Assembly: GCA_030147225.1 (NCBI GenBank)
Contig: JASLAI010000342.1
Span: 1 to 9,095 of the forward strand
Source: Planococcus sp. (in: firmicutes)
GTDB taxonomy: Bacteria; Bacillota; Bacilli; Bacillales_A; Planococcaceae
Direction: 5' to 3'
DNA length: 9,095 bases
In this document: piece by piece, positions 1-5,635 of the stretch
Numbering within the stretch: the stretch's first letter is position 1
How the letters are laid out: every line of letters starts with the position of its first letter
Notes under the pieces: model-generated
What the model saw: the letters and a program-made list of their open reading frames with translations, nothing else
Told to the model about the DNA's origin: nothing
Databases searched by the model: none
Program-made: the position numbers and the translations under genes

Positions 1-172
1 CTCGGTACTTGCTGGCGCATCGTGGTCGTTAGACGCACGATTCGCTTTGATCTGCCGAAGCTGATCAGTAAGTTTTGCGCGGGCCGTTTTGCGCGGCCGT
101 TGCTGTATGTTGACGTTTTGCTGTTCAGTTTTCAAGGTTCAGTTTGTTGCGCCGTTCTTGACGACTCCTATG
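1..172 (-). other. rRNA operon leader (5' part of a pre-rRNA; 16S lies beyond base 1)
   Basis: This stretch lies just downstream of a near-consensus minus-strand promoter and has the features of a Bacillales pre-16S leader. Read on the minus strand it contains the boxA-like core CTTGAAAACTGAAC (within 121-141), flanked by a repeated AACTGAAC. Two hairpins follow: an 8-bp stem with one bulged base at 20-40, and a stem closed by a TTCG tetraloop at 48-67. No 16S 5' end (GAGTTTGATC-type motif) is present, so the mature rRNA starts outside the window. In B. subtilis an rRNA operon (rrnA) follows the recR block, which agrees with this reading. The plus-strand open frame over 22-213 has no ribosome binding site and is not considered a gene. 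That the leader belongs to 16S is inference from promoter, boxA and synteny. Confidence 0.75.
121..141 (-). promoter_or_regulatory. boxA-like antitermination element in the rRNA leader
   Basis: On the minus strand this reads TGAACCTTGAAAACTGAAC followed by AG. The core CTTTGAAAACT type sequence is the usual Bacillus rRNA boxA, bound by NusB/NusE in known systems to prevent Rho-type premature termination; here the T run is one base short (CCTTGAAAACT). The 9-base motif GTTCAGTTT (plus-strand spelling) occurs twice, at 123-131 and 137-145. Confidence 0.55.
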
Positions 173-201
173 ATATTAAAGCATATCTTTCAGACTGTCA
201 A
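173..201 (-). promoter_or_regulatory. Strong sigma-A promoter of the rRNA operon
   Basis: On the minus strand the -35 is TTGACA (196-201, six of six), the spacer is exactly 17 bases (179-195) and the -10 is TAATAT (173-178). The region upstream (202-240) is very AT-rich, as expected of an UP element for rRNA promoters. Transcription should begin near 166 and run off the left edge. The downstream boxA-like sequence and leader hairpins identify the target as an rRNA operon rather than a protein gene. Confidence 0.85.
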
Positions 202-451
202 CACTTTTGGTAAATAAAATTATATTTATAAAACATTCATTGCTGAAACTCATTTTCCTTCTATAAGAAGAGTTAGAAAAAGAAATCAAATGAACGGCCG
301 TTTAAAACCGCTTCACTCAATTCCTTTCTTTCTTCTTTTCATAAATAGAGAAATTTATCTCTAATTATAATTATACAAGAAACATAATTAATCAGAATTT
401 TTCCTATTTATTGAAAGCAGAAAGATTCATTCTCGGCTCTTACTTCTATAG
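202..451. other. AT-rich gap between recR and the rRNA promoter; no gene seen
   Basis: No credible coding frame with a ribosome binding site is visible on either strand. In B. subtilis this interval carries yaaL and bofA; neither is recognisable here. The gap holds a 10-bp perfect palindrome AACGGCCGTT at 293-302, which is GC-rich against its surroundings, and a weak AT-rich inverted repeat TAGAGA/TCTCTA near 346-363. I see no convincing terminator for recR, so transcripts may run through into the rRNA leader. Confidence 0.6.
370..397 (-). promoter_or_regulatory. Possible upstream (P1-like) promoter of the rRNA operon
   Basis: On the minus strand there is a perfect -10 TATAAT (370-375) with a second overlapping-register TATAAT at 364-369. 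The best -35 is TTCTGA (392-397), only three of six, with a 16-base spacer. Tandem promoters are usual for Bacillus rRNA operons, and this one would lie about 200 bases above the strong one. In a region this AT-rich the -10 match can arise by chance. Confidence 0.3.
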
Positions 452-1048
452 TTAAAGCTCGCGCCGGCCTTCTAATGCTTTCGATAATGTTACTTCATCG
501 GCATATTCTAAATCGCCGCCTACTGGAAGCCCGTGGGCAATCCGAGTAGTTTTAATTCCTGAAGGTCTTACAAGACGTGAAATATACATCGCCGTCGCTT
601 CACCTTCAATAGTTGGATTGGTCGCCAAAATCAATTCTTCTACTTCTTCGTCCTGCAGGCGCTTCAGCAAGGATGGCACGTTAATGTCTTCCGGACCAAT
701 TCCATCCATTGGAGAAATCGCCCCCTGCAGCACATGGTACAAACCTTTATAATCGCGCATCTTCTCCATCGCAATGACGTCTTTCGGGTCCTGAACCACA
801 CAGATCGTCGTACGGTCTCGCTGTTGGTCCTGACAGATATGACATGGATCTACATCGGTGATATGTCCGCATACTGAGCAGAAACTTAAATTCCGCTTTG
901 CGTCGACCAGGGCTTTAGCAAAATCAAGCACCGTGTCTTCCTTCATGCCAAGTACAAAAAATGCCAGCCGGGCCGCAGTTTTCGGCCCAATTCCTGGCAA
1001 TTTCATAAAGCTCTCCATTAATTTCGAAATGGGTTCTGGATAATGCAT
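452..1048 (-). CDS. recR: Recombination mediator protein RecR
   Basis: RecR of the RecFOR pathway, a toroidal DNA-binding protein that with RecO helps load RecA on gapped DNA during recombinational repair in the cytoplasm. The 198-residue length is standard. Seen in order: a helix-hairpin-helix [13 protein letters not shown] (17-29); a four-cysteine zinc motif C57, C60, C69, C72; a Toprim domain starting ICVVQDPKD (82-90) with the later [13 protein letters not shown] (141-153); and the conserved C-terminal [12 protein letters not shown] (173-184). The ATG is preceded by AGGAGG (1057-1062) eight bases upstream; this site overlaps the stop of yaaK, leaving 12 bases between the genes and implying translational coupling. 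It is last in a dnaX-yaaK-recR operon. Identification is secure. Confidence 0.98.
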   Translation of the reverse strand: MHYPEPISKLMESFMKLPGIGPKTAARLAFFVLGMKEDTVLDFAKALVDAKRNLSFCSVCGHITDVDPCHICQDQQRDRTTICVVQDPKDVIAMEKMRDYKGLYHVLQGAISPMDGIGPEDINVPSLLKRLQDEEVEELILATNPTIEGEATAMYISRLVRPSGIKTTRIAHGLPVGGDLEYADEVTLSKALEGRREL

Positions 1049-1060
1049 CTGGTTTACCTC

Positions 1061-1381
1061 CTAGAACATGCCCGGGAGATTTAGGCCCTTCGTGAATTTC
1101 CCCATTGTGGAATTCGCATGTTCATCCGCTTTTTTAAACGCTTCGTTTGTAGCAACAACCAAAAGATCCTGCAGCATTTCAACGTCCTCAGGATCTACCA
1201 CTGTAGGATCCAATACGATATCCAATACTTCTTTATGACCGGATACAGTAACTTTGACCATACCCCCGCCCGCTGCTCCTTCGAACTTCAATGTTCCAAG
1301 CTCTTCTTGGGCAATTGCCATCTCTTTTTGCATTTTTTGCATTTGCTTCATCATGCCTTGCATATTTCCTCCACCGCGCAT
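1061..1381 (-). CDS. yaaK: YbaB/EbfC family nucleoid-associated DNA-binding protein
   Basis: Small (106 aa) homodimeric DNA-binding protein of the YbaB/EbfC family; the precise role in Firmicutes is not settled. The N-terminus [21 protein letters not shown] is the Met/Gln-rich opening helix typical of the family, followed by the central beta strands with [20 protein letters not shown] (about 40-59) and the C-terminal helix [16 protein letters not shown] (72-87), ending in GLNLPGMF as usual. The start is fixed by AAGGAGG (1390-1396) eight bases upstream. It lies 27 bases after dnaX and 12 bases before recR, the invariant dnaX-ybaB-recR arrangement, so it is almost certainly co-transcribed with both. 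Confidence 0.96.
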   Translation of the reverse strand: MRGGGNMQGMMKQMQKMQKEMAIAQEELGTLKFEGAAGGGMVKVTVSGHKEVLDIVLDPTVVDPEDVEMLQDLLVVATNEAFKKADEHANSTMGKFTKGLNLPGMF

Positions 1382-1408
1382 AATTAGTTCCTCCTTAGAA
1401 TTTTCATT

Positions 1409-3142
1409 TTAATCGTCATGAACCTCGACAAAGTCTTTTCCGAAAAGACGCTCGGCTTCAGAGATGAACGGATCTTCTTCCGCCACTGCTCCTTCACCCG
1501 AAAACGGATTCTCTTCTTCAGCCTCTGACTGTTTTTCTTCAGTGCCTGTCTTCAACCCGCTTTTGTTAATAAATTCTTCACGGATCTTCAACCAACTGGC
1601 ATCCGGAACAAAAACGGGTGTATAGGCTTTGCCAGCATACTGCTCCAGCAACTGGCTGAAGGTTGCGGCAAAGGTCTGGTTTTCAGAAGCCATCTGGCAA
1701 TGAATATCATACTTGAATTTTAACACAAATGCATCTGCGGATGCCGCTACTGGCTCCGCATCATTCAATAAAGCCGAATGCGAACGCTGCAATTGGCTCA
1801 TCACCGTCGCCCAATTGGTCTTAATGGCTTGAATATCTACCTTGGTCGCATTTTTCAAGACATCTTGAATGCGCCCTGTCGGTATTTTAAAGCCACTTTG
1901 TACACGTTGGCGTTTTTTCTGTTCGGTCGGTGCCGGCGCTGTGCCGCTGCCCGCTCCGTTTTTCACCTGTTGCTGCAATTCACGTACCAGATTTTCCAGC
2001 TGAATGACTTTTGCTTCCAGCTCGGGCGATGCTGCAGAAGCCGAATTTTGGACCGGGGCATCTGCCTGTGCCATTTTTAGCAACGCGGTTTCCATATAGA
2101 TTTTTGTGTGATTGGAAAACCGCATTTCCTGCTGGGTTTTGGATAAAATATCAATCCAATTATAAAGCATTACTGGCTCGAAACGCTTGGCTAGTTCCTC
2201 AAAGCGCGGTTCATGCGCCGCCAACTCCAACATATCGTGAAGGTCTGGCGCCGTTTGAATCAATAGCAGGTCACGGAAGAACGTAATGAAATCCTCAACC
2301 AGCCGTACGGGATCCTTGCCATCACGCACCAATTGTTCAAGCAGCGTCAATGCCTGTCCGATGTCTTTGGCAAGCAGGGCTTCTGCAATACCATAAAACA
2401 TATCCTGGCTGATGGAGCCGGTGACCAATAGCGCATCTTCGACTGTCATCTCGTCGCCGCTGAAGGATACTACCTGGTCCAGCAGGCTCAACGCATCCCG
2501 CATTCCGCCTGAAGCGGCCTGGGCAATGATTTTGAGCACCTGTTCGTTATAAGGAATTTTTGCATCTGTTAAAACTTCCACCATACGTGAAACAATGTCC
2601 ACTTGCGTATGCGATTTAAAATCAAAGCGCTGGCAACGGGAAATGATCGTCAATGGCAATTTATGAGGCTCTGTGGTCGCCAAAATAAAGACTACATGCT
2701 CCGGCGGTTCTTCCAGTGTTTTCAGCAAAGCATTGAAAGCGCTGTTCGACAGCATGTGCACTTCATCGATGATATAAATCTTAAAACGGGAATTAGCCGG
2801 CGAAAACCGGACTTTCTCAATAATTTCGCGCATCTCTTCAACACGTGAATTGGAAGCTGCGTCAAATTCGATGACGTCGGTATTGGATCCTTCGTTGATG
2901 CTTCTGCAGGAAGCACATTCATTGCATGGTTCCGCTGTCGGAGCCTGTTCACAATTCAACGCTTTGGCAAATATCTTAGCCGCACTGGTCTTTCCTGTAC
3001 CCCTCGGTCCCGAGAACAAATAAGCATGTGTCGTCTTATTGTAAAGGAGAGCATTTTGAAGGGTCTGTTTGACATGCGTCTGACCTGTCATATCAGAAAA
3101 AGACTGCGGTCTGTAAACACGGTAAAAAGCTTGATACGCCAA
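1409..3142 (-). CDS. dnaX: DNA polymerase III subunits gamma/tau (clamp-loader ATPase)
   Basis: AAA+ subunit of the DNA polymerase III clamp loader, 577 aa, tau-length. Seen: Walker A GPRGTGKT (45-52), the zinc cysteines C64, C73, C76, C79, Walker B YIIDE (123-127), sensor 1 FILATTEPHKLP (152-163), the SRC arginine-finger motif (168-170) and sensor 2 GGMRDALSLLDQ (212-223). Domain III follows to about 360; a Gln/Ala/Pro-rich linker (about 361-410) leads to the tau-specific region, ending in an acidic tail with ENPF, EDPF and LFGKDF. The start is TTG, supported by AAAGGAGA (3151-3158) eight bases upstream and by the family opening AYQAFYRVYRPQ directly after it. First gene of the dnaX-yaaK-recR operon. 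An A6 run in codons 409-410 (1913-1918) falls at the linker end, see findings. Confidence 0.98.
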   Translation of the reverse strand: MAYQAFYRVYRPQSFSDMTGQTHVKQTLQNALLYNKTTHAYLFSGPRGTGKTSAAKIFAKALNCEQAPTAEPCNECASCRSINEGSNTDVIEFDAASNSRVEEMREIIEKVRFSPANSRFKIYIIDEVHMLSNSAFNALLKTLEEPPEHVVFILATTEPHKLPLTIISRCQRFDFKSHTQVDIVSRMVEVLTDAKIPYNEQVLKIIAQAASGGMRDALSLLDQVVSFSGDEMTVEDALLVTGSISQDMFYGIAEALLAKDIGQALTLLEQLVRDGKDPVRLVEDFITFFRDLLLIQTAPDLHDMLELAAHEPRFEELAKRFEPVMLYNWIDILSKTQQEMRFSNHTKIYMETALLKMAQADAPVQNSASAASPELEAKVIQLENLVRELQQQVKNGAGSGTAPAPTEQKKRQRVQSGFKIPTGRIQDVLKNATKVDIQAIKTNWATVMSQLQRSHSALLNDAEPVAASADAFVLKFKYDIHCQMASENQTFAATFSQLLEQYAGKAYTPVFVPDASWLKIREEFINKSGLKTGTEEKQSEAEEENPFSGEGAVAEEDPFISEAERLFGKDFVEVHDD

Positions 3143-3150
3143 CCTTGTTC

Positions 3151-3158
3151 TCTCCTTT
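3151..3158 (-). promoter_or_regulatory. Ribosome binding site fixing the TTG start of dnaX
   Basis: On the minus strand AAAGGAGA lies eight bases before the TTG at 3140-3142. No ATG or GTG in the same frame has a comparable site, and the family N-terminus begins right after the TTG. Confidence 0.8.
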
Positions 3159-3183
3159 TGAAGAATCTGTTTTTCGTCCTTTT

Positions 3184-3213
3184 ATTGTATCATAAAAAGC
3201 CGGTTCTTCTGAA
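3184..3213 (-). promoter_or_regulatory. Candidate promoter of the dnaX-yaaK-recR operon
   Basis: On the minus strand the -10 is TACAAT (3184-3189, five of six) and the best -35 is TTCAGA (3208-3213, four of six) with an 18-base spacer. It would give a leader of about 35 bases before the dnaX TTG. It lies after the SRP RNA terminator, so dnaX needs a promoter here unless the terminator leaks. The -35 overlaps a terminator-like hairpin at 3194-3226. Confidence 0.45.
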
Positions 3214-3226
3214 CGATTTCCCCGGC
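3194..3226 (-). terminator. Terminator-like bulged hairpin just upstream of dnaX
   Basis: On the minus strand GCCGG (3222-3226) pairs with CCGGC (3199-3203); inside it GTTC-AGAA-GAAC forms a second short stem, and the 3' arm is followed by TTTTT (3194-3198). The two stems are separated by an eight-base bulge on one side, so it is weaker than the terminator at 3257-3287. It could be a backup terminator for the SRP RNA or a leader structure. Confidence 0.35.
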
Positions 3227-3256
3227 TATCAAGTGACGATTCGGGAATGAAACAAT

Positions 3257-3287
3257 AAAAAACCTGCCCGCTTCAATAGCGGACAGG
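3257..3287 (-). terminator. Rho-independent terminator of the SRP RNA gene
   Basis: On the minus strand CCTGTCCGCT and AGCGGGCAGG form a 10-bp stem (3278-3287 with 3263-3272, one G-U pair) around the loop ATTGA, followed by six T residues (3257-3262). It ends the SRP RNA transcript about 20 bases past the mature 3' end and separates it from dnaX. Confidence 0.92.
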
Positions 3288-3305
3288 CTTGAAATTTATA
3301 AATTA

Positions 3306-3577
3306 TTGCCGTGCACCTTTCTTCGACTGCTGCACATAAGCGTTACCCTTGTCGCTGGCTCGATCTAGGCGATCCCGCGGCACATGGAATGTTCCACTTA
3401 ATGCTGCTTCCTTCCGGACCTGACATGGTTCATGGGATACCATTGCGCAGGACCCAGATGTCAACACTACGTGCAAGAGGCAGACCTTACATGCAAACAG
3501 CCTCAGAAAGGAATTCAGTCCTGCTAAAGCGGATTGCAGGTTACAGGACACCGCTATCTTCCCACCTAGCACGGCAT
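3306..3577 (-). ncRNA. ffs: Signal recognition particle RNA, Bacillus type (small cytoplasmic RNA, scRNA)
   Basis: RNA of the signal recognition particle, which with Ffh targets nascent membrane and secreted proteins to the SecYEG translocon. About 272 nt, matching the long Bacillus form (271 nt in B. subtilis) that keeps an Alu domain, not the 4.5S form of enterobacteria. The ends pair: TGCCGTGC (5', 3569-3576) with GCACGGCA (3', 3307-3314). The Alu part begins GCCGTGCTAGGTGGG. The S-domain is unmistakable at 3401-3433: on the minus strand ATGAACCATGTCAGGTCC, then the GGAA tetraloop, then GGAAGCAGCAT, the Ffh-binding site. Ends are set by pairing and promoter position and may be off by a few bases. 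In B. subtilis scr also precedes dnaX. The open frames of about 100 codons over this interval on both strands are accidental. Confidence 0.97.
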
Positions 3578-3582
3578 TTACT

Positions 3583-3611
3583 AGTATACGAATTATTCCC
3601 GAAAAAATCAA
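3583..3611 (-). promoter_or_regulatory. Sigma-A promoter of the SRP RNA gene
   Basis: On the minus strand the -35 is TTGATT (3606-3611, four of six), the spacer is 17 bases (3589-3605) and the -10 is TATACT (3583-3588, five of six). Its -10 ends about six bases before the mature SRP RNA 5' end, the spacing expected for a transcription start, which supports both calls. Confidence 0.8.
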
Positions 3612-3752
3612 TCGATAAGTTTATTAATACAAAATAGATGTTCACTCAAATGAATCTGCTGGAGATTTGGCACAAGGTAAAATGCTATATTGCCTTGCAT
3701 AGATAAGAGATATTGGCCAATAACTGAGGCGTTGAATTTCAGAAAAAAAGTG
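3612..3752. other. Short intergenic spacer; no gene seen
   Basis: Between the SRP RNA promoter and the terminator of the lipoprotein gene. A 63-codon minus-strand frame over 3608-3799 reads through the neighbouring terminator hairpin and lacks a ribosome binding site, so it is not called. In B. subtilis tadA lies next to scr on this side; it is not here. Confidence 0.6.
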
Positions 3753-3758
3753 AAAAAT

Positions 3759-3795
3759 AAAAAATCCGGTCCCACCTCTACAGGCAAGACCGAAT
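3759..3795 (-). terminator. Rho-independent terminator of the solute-binding lipoprotein gene
   Basis: On the minus strand ATTCGGTC (3788-3795) pairs with GACCGGAT (3764-3771), and the interior TTGCCT/AGGTGG continues the stem mainly by wobble pairs to a GTAG loop, about 14 pairs in all. Six T residues follow directly (3759-3764 region), then ATTTTT. It begins 16 bases after the stop codon of the lipoprotein gene. Confidence 0.9.
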
Positions 3796-3811
3796 TCAAT
3801 TGATAAAAATA

Positions 3812-5428
3812 TTATTGGCTGATGCTGACATCTTTGAGTTTATAGATGCCTGCAGCATCGATATCGAAACCTGACACTGTATCCGCTACGCCATTCAAAT
3901 ATTCCTGATGCAGCAAGAAGGCCATTGGGGCATCATTGGTTAAAAGTTGCGCAACTTCTGCATAAATTTCTTCACGCTCTTCGGGATTTGTTGCTCTGCG
4001 TCCCTCATCAAGCAGCGCATCTACTTCCGGGTTGGAGTAGAACGAGCGGTTCCCTGGATTTCCGATTTGTTCTGTATGGAACAGACCGTACATTTGATAA
4101 TCGGCATCACCTGTTGGGTTGGAGTAGCCAAGGATAAACATGTCATGTTCACCGGCAGCTGTCTGATCCAGGTAAGCACCGAATTCCAGAACTTCGATAG
4201 AAGCTTCAATATTCAATTGAGCCAAAGCTTCCTGCACAAGGACGGCAATTGCTTGACGCTGTGGATTATCATTGGTCCAAATGGTTGTCGTAAATCCTTC
4301 TTCCATTCCCGCTTCTGCCAGAAGGGAGCGTGCTTCGTCCATATTGTATTCAATCGTATCGATATCCTCCGTATATCCAAAAATCCCTGGCGCTAAAGGT
4401 CCGATTGCCGGAATGGCATAGTCTTCGTAAATTCCATTGATAATCGCTTCCCGGTCGATAGCGTACGAAATCGCACGTCTCACTAACGGATCGTCAAATG
4501 GTTCTTTTTGCACGTTGAATCCGAGGTAAGCCAAGCTGGAAGATGGTGTGCGCAATACAGAGGCGACGCCGGAATTTTCTATCCGTGCCACTTCATTTGG
4601 CTGAACCGGATCGATGATGTGAACATTTCCGGTTTCAAGATCCGCTGCACGCACTTGAGAATCAGGCACTACGCGGAACGTAACAGAATCTACATTGGCC
4701 GGCTCGTCCCAATAGTCTTCATTTTTTACAAGCCGGATTTCAGAACCCACGTTCCAAGAATCGAATTTAAAATAGCCAGTTCCAATTGGTTTTTCAGAAA
4801 CTGTAGAGAATGGATCTCCTCCATTTGCTATCGCTTCGTAATCGGCTTCAATGGAAGCTGGAGAAATCATTCCCCCACTATTATGTGAAAGGTGGGAAAG
4901 CAATGGTGAAAATGGGTATTCGGTTGTGATTTCCACTTCATATTCATCAACCACTTCAACATTTGTAATCATCGCAAAAAGGTTTGCACGCGGCGAACCC
5001 AATTCCTCATCACGGATTCGATCCAAATTCGTTTTTACGGCCTCCGCATTAAACGCTTCTCCGTCGTGGAAGGTAACCCCTTCCTGCAATTTAAATGACC
5101 AAGTCAGTTCATCAACCGCTTCCCATGACTCTGCAAGGCCTGGAATGATTTCGCTGTTTTCATCTGTCTGGACAAGTGTCTCAAAAATATTTTCCTGCAC
5201 TACAGAGGACGGCACGTCATTTGCTCCATGCGGGTCCATAGAAGAAGCATCCGATAGAACTGCCAGGATTAAATCTCCGCCTTGCGCCTCTTCGCCTGTA
5301 CCGGCATTGCCTTCCGGATCGCTTTCGCCTTCACTCGAGCTGCTCCCGCCTGCGCATGCAGTTAAAAAAAGAGCCAACATCAATAATAGAACCGGCCAAA
5401 CTGTTTTTTTCGATAGCGCCATCTTCAT
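3812..5428 (-). CDS. Peptide ABC transporter substrate-binding lipoprotein (solute-binding family 5; DppE/OppA/GsiB-like)
   Basis: Extracytoplasmic binding protein anchored to the membrane, delivering peptides (or glutathione) to an ABC importer. The 538-aa length is normal. Seen: basic N-terminus, hydrophobic stretch about 10-22, lipobox LTAC with Cys25; a Ser/Glu/Gly-rich acidic linker (about 26-51); then the family 5 fold, with DPHGANDVPSS early on, IFETLVQTDE, PGLAESWEAVDELTWSFKLQEGVTFHDGEAFNAEAV (split across about 96-130), and later AISYAIDREAIINGIYE. AAAGGAGA (5433-5440) precedes the ATG by only four bases; an in-frame ATG two codons on (5420-5422) is an alternative. It is transcribed alone, with its own terminator, and diverges from the peptidase and permease genes, its likely partners. 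The sequence style recalls Bacillaceae proteins annotated as glutathione-binding, but the ligand is not determined. Confidence 0.93.
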   Translation of the reverse strand: MKMALSKKTVWPVLLLMLALFLTACAGGSSSSEGESDPEGNAGTGEEAQGGDLILAVLSDASSMDPHGANDVPSSVVQENIFETLVQTDENSEIIPGLAESWEAVDELTWSFKLQEGVTFHDGEAFNAEAVKTNLDRIRDEELGSPRANLFAMITNVEVVDEYEVEITTEYPFSPLLSHLSHNSGGMISPASIEADYEAIANGGDPFSTVSEKPIGTGYFKFDSWNVGSEIRLVKNEDYWDEPANVDSVTFRVVPDSQVRAADLETGNVHIIDPVQPNEVARIENSGVASVLRTPSSSLAYLGFNVQKEPFDDPLVRRAISYAIDREAIINGIYEDYAIPAIGPLAPGIFGYTEDIDTIEYNMDEARSLLAEAGMEEGFTTTIWTNDNPQRQAIAVLVQEALAQLNIEASIEVLEFGAYLDQTAAGEHDMFILGYSNPTGDADYQMYGLFHTEQIGNPGNRSFYSNPEVDALLDEGRRATNPEEREEIYAEVAQLLTNDAPMAFLLHQEYLNGVADTVSGFDIDAAGIYKLKDVSISQ

Positions 5429-5483
5429 TTCATCTCCTTTTATTTAATTTAATTTTTTAACTTATCTAACTATTTACGATAAA

Positions 5484-5512
5484 ATATTATCATAATATCA
5501 AATGCTTTACAA
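5484..5512 (-). promoter_or_regulatory. Candidate promoter of the lipoprotein gene, with a palindrome over the -10
   Basis: On the minus strand -35 TTGTAA (5507-5512, four of six), 17-base spacer (5490-5506), -10 TAATAT (5484-5489, four of six). The -10 lies inside the perfect inverted repeat ATATTAT-C-ATAATAT (5484-5498), which could be an operator. The region is extremely AT-rich, so the assignment is moderate. Confidence 0.5.
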
Positions 5513-5572
5513 TAGAAACTAATTATATAAATTCGCAATCTTTTTGTTCATAATCTTGTGTAATTACATAAT
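5506..5572 (+). promoter_or_regulatory. Candidate promoter region of the M24 peptidase gene (two alternatives)
   Basis: Two weak sigma-A options are visible. One is TTTACA (5506-5511, five of six), 16 bases, TAAATT (5528-5533, four of six); its -35 coincides with the -35 of the divergent lipoprotein promoter. The other is TTGTTC (5544-5549, three of six), 17 bases, CATAAT (5567-5572, five of six). I cannot choose between them. Confidence 0.3.
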
Positions 5573-5622
5573 TTATGCAAATATTCTTATTAACAGACTT
5601 TTAAGTTCCGTATTTTGAAAAA

Positions 5623-5629
5623 GGGAGGG
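5623..5629 (+). promoter_or_regulatory. Ribosome binding site deciding the peptidase start
   Basis: GGGAGGG lies seven bases before the TTG at 5636 and 13 before the ATG at 5642, so spacing favours the TTG. A TTG at 5615 lies upstream of this site and would place it inside the gene, so that longer form is rejected. Confidence 0.65.
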
Positions 5630-5635
5630 ATCGCT

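Noticed and set aside
22..213. 63-codon plus-strand frame at the left edge
   Set aside because: It runs opposite the rRNA leader and promoter and lacks a ribosome binding site.
3303..3637. Open frames of about 100 codons on both strands over the SRP RNA
   Set aside because: The interval is a recognisable 272-nt SRP RNA with its own promoter and terminator; the frames have no ribosome binding site or protein-like character.
3608..3799. 63-codon minus-strand frame between lipoprotein gene and SRP RNA
   Set aside because: It covers the lipoprotein terminator hairpin and ends within the SRP RNA promoter; no ribosome binding site.
3612..3811. Mobile-element or attachment-site traces at the junction of the two blocks
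   Set aside because: No terminal inverted repeats, target duplications, tRNA remnant or transposase fragment could be found by eye.
4851..5447. 198-codon plus-strand open frame opposite the lipoprotein gene
   Set aside because: It lies antisense to a well-identified family 5 binding protein, has a Ser/Pro-rich composition typical of a reversed frame, and has no ribosome binding site.
5478..5498. Fur or PerR box in the divergent intergenic region
   Set aside because: The 7-1-7 symmetry is suggestive, but only about 8 of 14 informative bases agree with the Fur consensus.
5615..5635. Longer M24 peptidase start at TTG 5615
   Set aside because: It would place the gene's ribosome binding site inside the coding region and has no site of its own.
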